Assembly (NCBI GenBank): GCA_900770445.1
Contig: CAAGKO010000001.1
Location: forward strand, 1 to 25,585
Origin: an uncultured Oribacterium sp.
GTDB taxonomy: Bacteria; Bacillota; Clostridia; Lachnospirales; Lachnospiraceae
Direction of reading: 5' to 3'
Length of the DNA stretch: 25,585 nt
This document shows, piece after piece, positions 7,447 to 15,486 of the stretch; position 1 is the first letter of the stretch; the number at the start of each line of letters is the position of its first letter. The position numbers and the translations under genes were made by a program. The notes under the pieces are model-generated. The model had not been told where the DNA came from. It saw nothing but the letters and a program-made list of their open reading frames with translations, and did no database searches.

Positions 7447-10017
7447 ATGAACCAGTTTACGATACAGGCACAGCGTGCGCTGCAGCTCGCGATCGAAGCG
7501 GCAGAGGAGCTGGGCCATCCATACATAGGAACCGAACACATCCTTCTCGGCCTTCGTCGTGAGGGAACGGCCGTCGCCGCGAAGGTGCTGCAGTCAAACG
7601 GTATCGATGATCAGAAGATCCTTGATATGATTGCGAAGTTCATCGCCTCCGATACGAAGGTGACGATCCACGAGCGTGCAGGATATACGCCATCGGCGAA
7701 GCGCCTGATGCAGAACGCGATGCAGGAATCCCTGCGCGCGGGTGCCCGACTCGTCGGGACGGAGCATATCCTGATCGCGATGCTGAAGGATACGAACTGC
7801 GTCGCCTCGCGTATCATCGCTACGCTCGGTGGGAACGCACAGCGTATGTACCAGCAGATCATGGCGGTCGTCGGAGACGATGTCATCGTCGACGATGCGG
7901 CACGTGCGCAGGCGGCACAGCAGCCGACATCGGATACACCGACACTGGATCAGTATGCGCGGGATCTCACCGCGATGGCAACGGAAGGAAAGCTCGATCC
8001 GGTCATCGGCCGGGAGCGTGAAATCATGCGTGTCGTGCAGATCCTGTCCAGACGTACGAAGAACAATCCATGCCTCATCGGTGAGCCGGGTGTCGGCAAG
8101 ACCGCAGTGGTGGAGGGACTGGCCGAGCGTATCGTGGCCGGCGATGTTCCGGACACCATCCTCCGGAAGCGTGTTATGTCGCTCGATATCTCCAGCATGG
8201 TTGCAGGCTCGAAGTACCGCGGTGAGTTCGAGGAGCGTATCAAGCGCGTCATCGCTGAAACCGTAAAGAACGGACAGGTTCTGCTCTTTATCGATGAGCT
8301 GCATACCATCATCGGTGCCGGTGGTGCCGAGGGTGCCCTCGATGCGGCCAATATCCTGAAGCCGGCCCTGGCCCGTGGGGAGCTCCAGATCATCGGTGCG
8401 ACGACCCTCGACGAGTACCGGAAGCATATCGAAAAGGATGCGGCACTCGAGCGGCGTTTCCAGCCGGTAACGATCGATGAGCCGAGTGAAGAAGAGAGCT
8501 ATGCAATCCTGAAAGGCATCGTCTCGAAGTATGAGGAGCACCATCAGCTGATGATCGACGATGCGGCACTGAAGGCGGCCGTCACACTTTCTGTCCGCTA
8601 TATCAATGACCGCTATCTGCCGGATAAGGCCATCGACCTCATCGATGAGGCGGCGTCAAAGATCCGGATCCTTCACTCCGGTGAACCGGAGAGCATAAAG
8701 AAGCTCCGCGCGAAGATCGACGCGATGGATGCGGAGAAGGAAGACTGTATCCGCCGGGAAGATTTCGAGGCAGCCTCCCAGATCAAGAAGAAACAGCAGC
8801 GTGAGAAGACGAAGCTCGACCATGTACTCGAGCGCTGGCAGTCGGAGAAGGAGGAGCATAAGCTCCGCGTCACCGAGGCCGACATCGCGCGAGTGGTGTC
8901 CGAGTGGACCCGTATCCCGGTAGAAAAGCTCACCGAGGGCGAGGCAGAGCGCCTCATGCATCTCGAGGAGACCCTGCATAAGCGCGTCATCGGTCAGTCC
9001 GAAGCCGTCTCTGCAGTCGCGAAGGCCATCCGTCGCGGGCGTGTAGGACTCAAAGACCCGAAACGTCCGATCGGCTCCTTCATGTTCCTCGGTCCGACCG
9101 GTGTTGGTAAGACCGAGCTCAGTAAGGCACTCGCTGAGGCGATGTTTGGCTCGGAGGCGGATCTCATCCGCGTCGACATGTCCGAGTACATGGAGAAGTA
9201 CAGCGTCTCGAAGATGATCGGATCGCCGCCAGGCTATGTAGGATACGATGAGGGTGGACAGCTCAGCGAGAAGGTGCGCCGGAATCCATATTCCGTCATC
9301 CTCTTCGATGAGATCGAGAAGGCCCATCCGGATGTACTGAACGTCCTCCTGCAGGTGCTCGATGACGGTCATATCACCGATGCGCAGGGCCGGAAGGTTT
9401 CCTTTAAAAACACGATCATCATCATGACGTCCAATGCAGGCGCCGAGCAGATCGTCAGCCCGAAGCGGCTCGGTTTCGACACCGGCGGGGATGAGAAGGC
9501 GAAGAACTACCAGATCATCAAGTCCCGCGTGATGGAAGAGGTGCATCGTCTCTTCCGTCCGGAGTTTCTGAATCGTGTCGATGACATCATCGTATTCCAG
9601 CCGATCACGAAGGAGGACCTCCGCGCGATCCTCGACATCATGATGAAGGATATGGTGAAAAACGCACTCGAGGAGCTGAACATCCGGCTTCACCTCGATG
9701 CGGATGCAGCGAACCTGCTCATCGAGCGCGGCTATGATCCGAAGTACGGTGCCCGTCCGCTTCGCCGTGTGCTTCAGACCGAGCTCGAAGATAAGCTCGC
9801 AGAGGAGATCCTGAGCGGCCATATCGCAAGGAACTCCAGCGTGCGGATCGGTGTCGAAAAGGATGGAAAGACCCTGAAATTCCAGGGGCGCCGTCTCCCG
9901 TCCGCCGGCGCTCGCCATGCGAAGAAGGAATCGACGACGGCTGTGAAGGATCAGGCTATGGAAACGCAAGCGATCGATGCGACGCAGATCGTGGCGGAAC
10001 AGGCAGAAAACAAGTAA
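7447..10017 (+). CDS. clpC: ATP-dependent Clp protease ATP-binding subunit ClpC
   Basis: This 856-residue AAA+ unfoldase feeds substrates to the ClpP peptidase. It has a double Clp-N repeat (about 1-145), a first ATPase module with Walker A GEPGVGKT at 212-219 and Walker B LLFIDELH, a middle coiled-coil with a UVR motif (REDFEAASQIKKKQQREK) that marks ClpC rather than ClpB or ClpA, and a second ATPase module with Walker A GPTGVGKT at 549-556. The C-terminal D2-small domain contains DPKYGARPLRR, followed by a charged, non-conserved tail. AAAGGTGG lies seven bases before the ATG. It is followed by radA, as in many Firmicutes, but ctsR, mcsA and mcsB do not precede it here; a terminator and an own promoter do. 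Confidence 0.97.
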   Translation: MNQFTIQAQRALQLAIEAAEELGHPYIGTEHILLGLRREGTAVAAKVLQSNGIDDQKILDMIAKFIASDTKVTIHERAGYTPSAKRLMQNAMQESLRAGARLVGTEHILIAMLKDTNCVASRIIATLGGNAQRMYQQIMAVVGDDVIVDDAARAQAAQQPTSDTPTLDQYARDLTAMATEGKLDPVIGREREIMRVVQILSRRTKNNPCLIGEPGVGKTAVVEGLAERIVAGDVPDTILRKRVMSLDISSMVAGSKYRGEFEERIKRVIAETVKNGQVLLFIDELHTIIGAGGAEGALDAANILKPALARGELQIIGATTLDEYRKHIEKDAALERRFQPVTIDEPSEEESYAILKGIVSKYEEHHQLMIDDAALKAAVTLSVRYINDRYLPDKAIDLIDEAASKIRILHSGEPESIKKLRAKIDAMDAEKEDCIRREDFEAASQIKKKQQREKTKLDHVLERWQSEKEEHKLRVTEADIARVVSEWTRIPVEKLTEGEAERLMHLEETLHKRVIGQSEAVSAVAKAIRRGRVGLKDPKRPIGSFMFLGPTGVGKTELSKALAEAMFGSEADLIRVDMSEYMEKYSVSKMIGSPPGYVGYDEGGQLSEKVRRNPYSVILFDEIEKAHPDVLNVLLQVLDDGHITDAQGRKVSFKNTIIIMTSNAGAEQIVSPKRLGFDTGGDEKAKNYQIIKSRVMEEVHRLFRPEFLNRVDDIIVFQPITKEDLRAILDIMMKDMVKNALEELNIRLHLDADAANLLIERGYDPKYGARPLRRVLQTELEDKLAEEILSGHIARNSSVRIGVEKDGKTLKFQGRRLPSAGARHAKKESTTAVKDQAMETQAIDATQIVAEQAENK

Positions 10018-10036
10018 ATCTGTATCCTATGCACAG

Positions 10037-10070
10037 CAACGCACGAACATCCGTATGTCCGTGCGTGTTG
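10037..10070 (+). other. Hairpin between clpC and radA
   Basis: ACGCACG (10039-10045) pairs with CGTGCGT (10060-10066), and after one A/C mismatch ACAT pairs with ATGT around a CCGT loop. Only a weak TTGTTTAT tract follows, so it may be a partial terminator or an RNA processing site rather than a full stop between the two genes. Confidence 0.55.
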
Positions 10071-10088
10071 TTTATAAGAGGAAATACT

Positions 10089-11474
10089 ATGGCGAAAAGC
10101 ACATCACGCTACTTCTGTAAGGAATGTGGCTATGAATCCGCGAAGTGGCTCGGACAGTGCCCGAGCTGCCGCGCGTGGAATACCTTCGTGGAGGAACCGG
10201 TCGTAAAAGCATCCCCGGCTTCCGGCTTCAGTCGAAACGCCGGCACGCGTCCACCACGGCAGCGTCCGGTCCGTGTCGATGAGATCGCCCTCGAAAAGGA
10301 GGACCGTATCCCGACCGGCTTCCAGGAGCTCGACCGTGTACTCGGCGGTGGTATCGTCGTAGGCTCGATGGTACTGCTCGGCGGTGACCCGGGCATCGGA
10401 AAATCGACGATCCTCCTCGAGGTCTCGCGTAATCTGGCGACAGATGACGGAAAATCCGTCCTCTATGTCTCCGGTGAGGAGAGCCTCAAGCAGATCAAGC
10501 TGCGGGCGGAGCGTATCCGCCCGATCTCCGGCGATCTCCGCTTCATGACGGAAACGAATATCGAGAACATCATCGAGACCATCCGGGAGGAGAAGCCGGA
10601 CTTCGTCGTCATCGACTCGATCCAGACGATGTATACCGAGAGTGTCACCGCAGCACCGGGCTCGGTAAGCCAGGTCCGTGAGTCGGCGGCGCAGCTTCTC
10701 CGCACGGCGAAGGAGTGCGGTATCGCCATCTTCCTCGTCGGTCATGTGACGAAGGACGGTACGGTCGCCGGTCCGAAGATCCTCGAGCATATGGTCGATG
10801 TCGTCCTCTTTTTCGAGGGCGAGTCCGGAAGCAGCCTCCGCATCCTGCATGGGCAGAAGAACCGTTTCGGATCGACGAACGAGATTGCGGTATTCGAGAT
10901 GGATGGTGCCGGTCTGCATGAGGTACTGAACCCTTCCGAGCTTTTGCTATCCGGACGACCGATCGGTGCCAGCGGTTCGGTCGTCACCTGTGGCATGGAG
11001 GGCACACGTCCGCTGCTGATCGAGATCCAGGGACTGCTCGTGCCGAGTGCCTTTAATCTGCCGCGTCGTACGGCGAATGGCATCGACTATAACCGTCTGA
11101 ATCTGCTGATCGCCATCGTCGAAAAGCGACTGAATCTCGAAATCGGAAAGTACGATGCCTATGTCAATATCACCGGCGGACTTCGCATCGCCGAGCCGTC
11201 CATGGACCTTGCGGTCATCATGGCGCTGATTTCTTCTTATATGAATATCGAAATCCCGGAGGACGTGATGATCTTCGGTGAGGTCGGACTCAGTGGCGAG
11301 GTACGTGCCGTATCGAACGCCGACCAGCGGATCGAAGAGGCGGCTCGCCTCGGCTTCCATAAGATCGTGCTGCCGGCCTTTCATATGAAGAAGCTGCGGC
11401 AGCCGAACCTGACGGCCTGTGAGCTCGTGCCGGTGCGCAGTATCCGGGAGGCTGTAAAAATTCTCAAGAAATAG
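10089..11474 (+). CDS. radA: DNA repair protein RadA
   Basis: This 461-residue protein is a DnaB-like hexameric motor that extends heteroduplex during recombination and processes branched DNA. The N-terminal C4 zinc finger is intact (C10, C13, C24, C27 in CKECGYESAKWLGQCPSC). Walker A is GDPGIGKST at 99-107, the RadA-specific KNRFG motif is at 257-261, and the C-terminal Lon-protease-like domain covers about 280-461. The start at 10089 has AAGAGGA six bases upstream and gives the standard MAK...YFCKECG beginning; a start at 10029 would add 20 unrelated residues. The stop codon (11472-11474) overlaps the upstream edge of the tRNA-Trp promoter. Confidence 0.96.
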   Translation: MAKSTSRYFCKECGYESAKWLGQCPSCRAWNTFVEEPVVKASPASGFSRNAGTRPPRQRPVRVDEIALEKEDRIPTGFQELDRVLGGGIVVGSMVLLGGDPGIGKSTILLEVSRNLATDDGKSVLYVSGEESLKQIKLRAERIRPISGDLRFMTETNIENIIETIREEKPDFVVIDSIQTMYTESVTAAPGSVSQVRESAAQLLRTAKECGIAIFLVGHVTKDGTVAGPKILEHMVDVVLFFEGESGSSLRILHGQKNRFGSTNEIAVFEMDGAGLHEVLNPSELLLSGRPIGASGSVVTCGMEGTRPLLIEIQGLLVPSAFNLPRRTANGIDYNRLNLLIAIVEKRLNLEIGKYDAYVNITGGLRIAEPSMDLAVIMALISSYMNIEIPEDVMIFGEVGLSGEVRAVSNADQRIEEAARLGFHKIVLPAFHMKKLRQPNLTACELVPVRSIREAVKILKK

Positions 11475-11477
11475 TGC

Positions 11478-11506
11478 TTGACTTACAGGTGCAAAATGAG
11501 TATTAT
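11478..11506 (+). promoter_or_regulatory. Promoter of tRNA-Trp
   Basis: TTGACT (11478-11483) and TATTAT (11501-11506) are 17 bp apart. The flanking bases (AGTGCTTGAC from 11473, and TATTATAAACGAG from 11501) are identical to those at the tRNA-Ser gene at 21609-21649, with the same spacing. Confidence 0.88.
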
Positions 11507-11510
11507 AAAC

Positions 11511-11531
11511 GAGTCGTCAAAACGACGACTC
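11511..11531 (+). other. Leader hairpin of the tRNA-Trp precursor
   Basis: A perfect 8-bp inverted repeat (GAGTCGTC, loop AAAAC, GACGACTC) starts at or near the expected transcription start and ends four bases before the mature tRNA. It would cap the 5' leader that RNase P removes. Confidence 0.6.
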
Positions 11532-11535
11532 ATAC

Positions 11536-11606
11536 AGGGGTTTCATCCAATGGTAAGATATCGGTCTCCAAAACCGCTCATGGGGGTTCGAATCCCTCAA
11601 CCCCTG
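11536..11606 (+). tRNA. trnW: tRNA-Trp (anticodon CCA)
   Basis: A 71-nt cloverleaf folds cleanly. The acceptor stem is AGGGGTT with AACCCCT and the discriminator is G73. The D arm is ATC/GAT with GG in the loop. The anticodon stem is 11561-11565 with 11573-11577 and the loop is CTCCAAA, giving anticodon CCA. The variable loop has four bases. The T arm is GGGGG-TTCGAAT-CCCTC. The 3' CCA is not encoded. G73 agrees with bacterial tRNA-Trp. The gene has its own promoter and terminator. Confidence 0.95.
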
Positions 11607-11614
11607 CGAAGGAG

Positions 11615-11646
11615 AAGGAATCAGACGATGGTCTGGTTCCTTTTTT
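11615..11646 (+). terminator. Intrinsic terminator of tRNA-Trp
   Basis: A 10-bp stem (11617-11626 with 11631-11640, one G-U) with a GATG loop is followed by six T. It lies 10 bp after the tRNA. Confidence 0.92.
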
Positions 11647-11748
11647 CGTATCTGAAGAGGAATGCCGGCACAGCGCGAAGACAGCATGTTCCGCATGCCG
11701 GCCTTCAGATCAGAACAGGATATGAACAGAAGCATAGTGGAGTGCGAC

Positions 11749-12915
11749 ATGAATGGTTCAAATACAAAACATCTTTATACTGAAATCCTTCCGGGGATTT
11801 TCTGCGTCAGTCTCACAGACACGACGATCGAGCAGGGTGTGAGCTGCATCAAAATCTATATCATCAAGGGAAAACCCTCGGTCCATGAAGGACGCAGTCT
11901 GATGATCGATACCGGCTTCCGGCAGGAGGACTGTCTCCGGAAGCTGCAGGCAGCGCTGGCTGCACTGGAGATTCCGGTGGATCAGCTCGATATCTTTCTG
12001 ACGCATCGCCATCATGATCACTCCGGGCTGGCGGGGAGCTTCGCTTCGGAAGGAGCGCATATTTTCATGAATCCCGCGGAGGAGCGTCATCCGTATGACT
12101 GTCTCGCGTATCGTGTGAGTGAGGAGTCACTTGCGGCTCAGAAGAAGGTGCTGCGTTCGACCGGTATCACACCGGAACGCACGCCATATGCCTGGGAAGC
12201 CTTTATGAAGGTTTCCGAGCGTGTGCAGCAGCATGGGGAGTGGGTCCTCGCCATCCTGGGCTTTCCTTACACAGCGGTCTCCGCTGGAGATATGTTCGTC
12301 TATGGCGACTATCATTTCAGCGCCTATCCTTTAAAGGGCCATACCTATGGGCAGATGGGACTCATGGATCACGAGAAAAAGACCCTCTTTGTTGCAGATC
12401 AGCTGATCCATGGCGTATCGCCGATCGTGGCGACGACTTATCCGGATGAACATCTGCTCGCAGGGATGTTTGCGTCGCTCAGGGACATCAAGGAGCACTA
12501 TGCCGACTGGACCATCATTTCGGCCCATGGCGAGCCGATCCGGGATGTTGCGCAGGATGTCGACAGCATCGTGTACAGCTATCTCAGTAAAAGCACGAGT
12601 GCACTGGACATCATGAAGGGAAAGCGCATGGCGGATAGCGTTGCTTCCGGATCTGTAACACCGGATACAGTACAGGCTGCGCCTGTGGGCGAACACGACA
12701 TTTCCGCATCGGGAGCGTGGACCGTCCATGACATCGCGAAGCAGCTCTATCATATGGATGATGATCCGGAAGATGAGGCCGCCTTCTTCACATATAAAAT
12801 GCTGATCACAAAAACCTTCAGCATCCTCGAGTATCTGCACGACATCGGTTTCGTGGAGCGCACGATGCATGACGGCATCTACTACTGGCACGCTACGGGA
12901 GAGACAGAAGGCTGA
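11749..12915 (+). CDS. Metallo-beta-lactamase-fold hydrolase
   Basis: This 388-residue protein has the HxHxDH zinc motif as THRHHDHSG (H86, H88, D90, H91) and further ligand candidates in GHTYGQMG (about 196-203), VADQLIHG and ISAHGEP. The C-terminal part (about 325-388, with TYKMLITKTFSILEYLHDIGFVE) looks like a small winged-helix domain, as in several MBL hydrolases of Firmicutes. It is probably a cytoplasmic thioesterase- or phosphoesterase-like enzyme; the substrate cannot be told from sequence. The start at 11749 has GGAG six bases upstream; an ATG at 11722 is possible but has a weaker site. It stands alone between the tRNA-Trp terminator and the ABC-F gene, about 100 bp before it. Confidence 0.85.
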   Translation: MNGSNTKHLYTEILPGIFCVSLTDTTIEQGVSCIKIYIIKGKPSVHEGRSLMIDTGFRQEDCLRKLQAALAALEIPVDQLDIFLTHRHHDHSGLAGSFASEGAHIFMNPAEERHPYDCLAYRVSEESLAAQKKVLRSTGITPERTPYAWEAFMKVSERVQQHGEWVLAILGFPYTAVSAGDMFVYGDYHFSAYPLKGHTYGQMGLMDHEKKTLFVADQLIHGVSPIVATTYPDEHLLAGMFASLRDIKEHYADWTIISAHGEPIRDVAQDVDSIVYSYLSKSTSALDIMKGKRMADSVASGSVTPDTVQAAPVGEHDISASGAWTVHDIAKQLYHMDDDPEDEAAFFTYKMLITKTFSILEYLHDIGFVERTMHDGIYYWHATGETEG

Positions 12916-13012
12916 AGATGAAGCTTTCTGCATGACATGTACCGTTGCATGCAGGTATACGTTCACGGATAAACATCGTTTATTCGGATTATTATTAATT
13001 ACAGGATACAGT

Positions 13013-14953
13013 ATGGCACAGAACAACATCGTAACGATCGAACATCTCAGCAAGGTCTATACCGAGCGGCAGATTTTTAATGACACGGATTTTTCCATCA
13101 ACGAGGGCGAGAAGGTCGCGCTGATCGGTGTGAACGGCACCGGTAAGTCGACGCTGCTCCGCATCATTGCGGGGCTTGAGGAGCCGGATGAGGGCAGCAT
13201 GGCGATGCGCCGCGAGCTCGAGATTCGTTTCCTCCCGCAGACCCCGTCCTTCGACCCGGAGGATACCATCCTGGAGGCGATCCTGCATGACAACGAGGGA
13301 CACCAGCATGTATGGGACCTCGAGACGGAAGCGAAGAAGTTCCTGTCGAAGCTCGGCGAGAACGACTTCAGCCGGAAGATCGGAGAGCTTTCGGGCGGAC
13401 AGAAGAAGCGAGTGGCACTCGCGAGTACGCTGCTCAGCACAGCCGATCTGCTGATCCTTGACGAGCCGACGAACCATCTCGACGGCGCGATGTCCGAGTG
13501 GCTCGAGGACTACCTCAAGCGCTATAAGGGTACACTGCTGATGGTCACCCATGACCGTTATTTCCTCGATGAGATCTGCAACCGTATCGTCGAGCTCGAT
13601 CAGGGTAAGCTCTACAGCTATAAGGCGAACTACGCCGGCTACCTCGAGCTGAAGGCCGAGCGCATGGACATCGCCCGCGCGAAGGAGCGGACACGTCAGA
13701 ACATCCTTCGAAACGAGCTCAAGTGGGTGATGCGTGGCGCGAAGGCGCGTACCACGAAGCAGAAGGGCCGTCTCCAGCGCTATGAAAAGCTCTCTGCGAT
13801 GCACGGACCGACGGAGGAAGAAGAGCTGAAGCTGAGCTCTATCAAAACCCGTCTCGGCAAGTCGACGATCGAGCTCGTCGATGTATGTAAGGCCTACGAC
13901 GGCCATGTGCTCCTCGATCACTTCAACTATAATTTCCTCCGTAACGACCGCGTCGGCATCATCGGTCCGAACGGTGCCGGTAAGTCGACCCTCGTCAAAA
14001 TGATCACCGGCTGGGAAAACCCGGACAGCGGCGAGATCAATATCGGTCAGACCGTGCGGATCGGCTATTTCAGTCAGGAGAACGAGGCACTTGATGGAAA
14101 TCAGCGCGTGATCGATGCGATGACCTCCATCGGCGAGTACGTCCATACCGTGGACGGCCTCATCAGCGCCAGCAACATGCTCGACCGTTTCCTGTTCCCG
14201 CCTTCTGTACAGTACATGAAGGTCGAGAAGCTGAGCGGTGGCGAGAAGCGTCGCCTCTACCTGCTTCGTGTCCTCATGTCCGAGCCGAACGTCCTCATCC
14301 TCGACGAGCCGACAAACGACCTTGATATCCGCACGATGACGATCCTTGAGGACTACCTTGACCACTTCGACGGCATCGTGATCACGGTATCCCATGACCG
14401 CTACTTCCTTGACCGTGTCGTGAACCGCATCTTCGCCTTCGAGGGTGACGGGCGGATCAGCCAGTACGAGGGCGGCTACACCGATTATCAGGTCGAGTTT
14501 CTGCGCCGTCATCCGGAGGAGGACCCGAACTTCGCGAAGGCCGGCTCCATCGGCGGCACCGGCGGAAACAGCCTGTCCTCTTCGAAATCGTCGGCCAATG
14601 CCGGCGACCGCAGCATCGTCACTGCACAGGACAGCAGCGGCAGCGGAAGTGCATCCGGTGATACCGCAGCGGCTGCATCCGGAGACAGCAGCACGGCGAA
14701 CTCAAATCGTGACCGTCACCAGCTCCGCATGTCCTATAAGGAGAAGAAGGAGTGGGAGACCATCGAGGCCGACATCGACGCCCTCGAGACCCGCATCGCC
14801 GCGATCGACGACGAAATGATGCAGTACGCAAAGGACTTCATCAAGCTCCACGAACTCACACAGGAAAAAGAGGAAAAGGAAGCGCTTCTCGATGAGAAGA
14901 TGGAGCGCTGGGCTTACCTCTCTGATCTGCAGGAGAAAATCGAAAACGCTTAA
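13013..14953 (+). CDS. ABC-F family ATPase, Uup-like
   Basis: This 646-residue soluble protein has two ABC domains and no membrane part, the mark of ABC-F translation factors. Domain 1 has Walker A GVNGTGKST from G39, signature LSGGQKKR and Walker B LLILDEPTNHLD. Domain 2 has Walker A GPNGAGKST from G318, signature LSGGEKRR and VLILDEPTNDLD. A P-site-tRNA-interaction linker lies between them. After domain 2 comes a Ser/Gly/Ala-rich linker (about 518-560), then a coiled-coil C-terminal domain (about 570-646, MSYKEKKEWETIEADI) as in Uup. Uup-like members act on stalled ribosomes and in DNA transposon stability; a resistance role is not supported. The start at 13013 has an ACAGGA site; upstream codons back to 12869 overlap the previous gene and look non-coding. 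Confidence 0.92.
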   Translation: MAQNNIVTIEHLSKVYTERQIFNDTDFSINEGEKVALIGVNGTGKSTLLRIIAGLEEPDEGSMAMRRELEIRFLPQTPSFDPEDTILEAILHDNEGHQHVWDLETEAKKFLSKLGENDFSRKIGELSGGQKKRVALASTLLSTADLLILDEPTNHLDGAMSEWLEDYLKRYKGTLLMVTHDRYFLDEICNRIVELDQGKLYSYKANYAGYLELKAERMDIARAKERTRQNILRNELKWVMRGAKARTTKQKGRLQRYEKLSAMHGPTEEEELKLSSIKTRLGKSTIELVDVCKAYDGHVLLDHFNYNFLRNDRVGIIGPNGAGKSTLVKMITGWENPDSGEINIGQTVRIGYFSQENEALDGNQRVIDAMTSIGEYVHTVDGLISASNMLDRFLFPPSVQYMKVEKLSGGEKRRLYLLRVLMSEPNVLILDEPTNDLDIRTMTILEDYLDHFDGIVITVSHDRYFLDRVVNRIFAFEGDGRISQYEGGYTDYQVEFLRRHPEEDPNFAKAGSIGGTGGNSLSSSKSSANAGDRSIVTAQDSSGSGSASGDTAAAASGDSSTANSNRDRHQLRMSYKEKKEWETIEADIDALETRIAAIDDEMMQYAKDFIKLHELTQEKEEKEALLDEKMERWAYLSDLQEKIENA

Positions 14954-14966
14954 CAATTGAATGAAA

Positions 14967-15207
14967 CATATATAGAGGCTGACATCGGTGATGTTTATTG
15001 ATTACGCATTTCGGGTCTGTCAACCAAAAAGGCAGCAAGTGTCGTCGAGCCATCGCCTGGAAACTCAGCCTGTTTTCCTTATGGGGAAAACAGGCCTCAG
15101 ACAATTCCAGGCGATTGTGGTAACGTGGGACGACACTAGCTGCCTTTTTGGGACAGACATCGAAATGCTCTACAATAAACATCACTCGATATCAGCCTTT
15201 TTATATG
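14967..15207 (+). repeat. 241-bp near-perfect inverted repeat (giant hairpin), gene-free
   Basis: Two arms of about 110-120 nt pair around a 6-nt loop at 15079-15084. Blocks from outside in: 14967-14972 with 15202-15207; 14977-15000 with 15173-15197 (one bulge, one mismatch); 15006-15013 with 15161-15168; 15015-15021 with 15152-15158; 15025-15036 with 15139-15150 (12 bp perfect); 15038-15046 with 15129-15137; 15052-15062 with 15105-15115; 15069-15078 with 15085-15094. That is roughly 87 paired positions. It begins 14 bp after the ABC-F stop codon and lies well upstream of the oppA promoter. It could be a MITE-like insertion, a structured RNA or a bidirectional terminator. I see no coding potential in it. 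Confidence 0.92.
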
Positions 15208-15266
15208 AATTCACGATATATAAATACTTTTTATGTATCTAATTATATTTACAAAAAATATATTTA

Positions 15267-15344
15267 TAGACATGTCAAAATGTGTCTAATAACATGTTTT
15301 TGTCATAACTTAATCGTCTGATATTTTCCATGGTTATATTAGAC
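15267..15344. repeat. Nested inverted repeats upstream of oppA
   Basis: TAGACA (15267-15272) is inverted at 15283-15288 as TGTCTA. GTCTAATAACATG (15284-15296) pairs with CATGGTTATATTAGAC (15329-15344) with small bulges. The stretch is very A+T-rich. These may be operator sites for oppA or a hairpin in an upstream transcript; no regulator is identifiable. Confidence 0.45.
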
Positions 15345-15379
15345 CTGACGAATCGCTATGGTTTCACGGATTCATGCGC

Positions 15380-15408
15380 TGGACTTTAACGGTGTAAAGT
15401 TATATACT
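15380..15408 (+). promoter_or_regulatory. Candidate promoter of the opp operon
   Basis: TGGACT (15380-15385) and TATACT (15403-15408) are 17 bp apart, in front of a hairpin and a strong ribosome site. The -35 box is only a partial match. Confidence 0.5.
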
Positions 15409-15418
15409 TTTGCCATCG

Positions 15419-15470
15419 CGCAATGGAGTGCTAGTTTTTGATCGGTAAACCCATTGCGTTTTCTACTTTT
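15419..15470 (+). terminator. Attenuator-like hairpin in the oppA leader
   Basis: A perfect 8-bp stem, CGCAATGG (15419-15426) with CCATTGCG (15451-15458), has a 24-nt loop and is followed by TTTTCTACTTTTT. It ends directly before the oppA ribosome binding site AAGGAGG (15472-15478). Confidence 0.55.
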
Positions 15471-15486
15471 TAAGGAGGAGTAAGTT

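Noticed and set aside
11474..11783. Small + strand frames over the tRNA-Trp region
   Set aside because: They run through the promoter, tRNA and terminator, which explain the sequence fully.
13013..14953. Antibiotic-resistance ABC-F (target protection)
   Set aside because: The C-terminal coiled-coil extension is Uup-like, and the gene sits in a housekeeping context with no resistance leader peptide.
14967..15207. Retron msr/msd RNA
   Set aside because: Retrons need an adjacent reverse transcriptase, and none is present on either side.
14988..15242. Small frames on both strands inside the 241-bp inverted repeat
   Set aside because: They follow from the palindrome; no ribosome site or protein-like composition.
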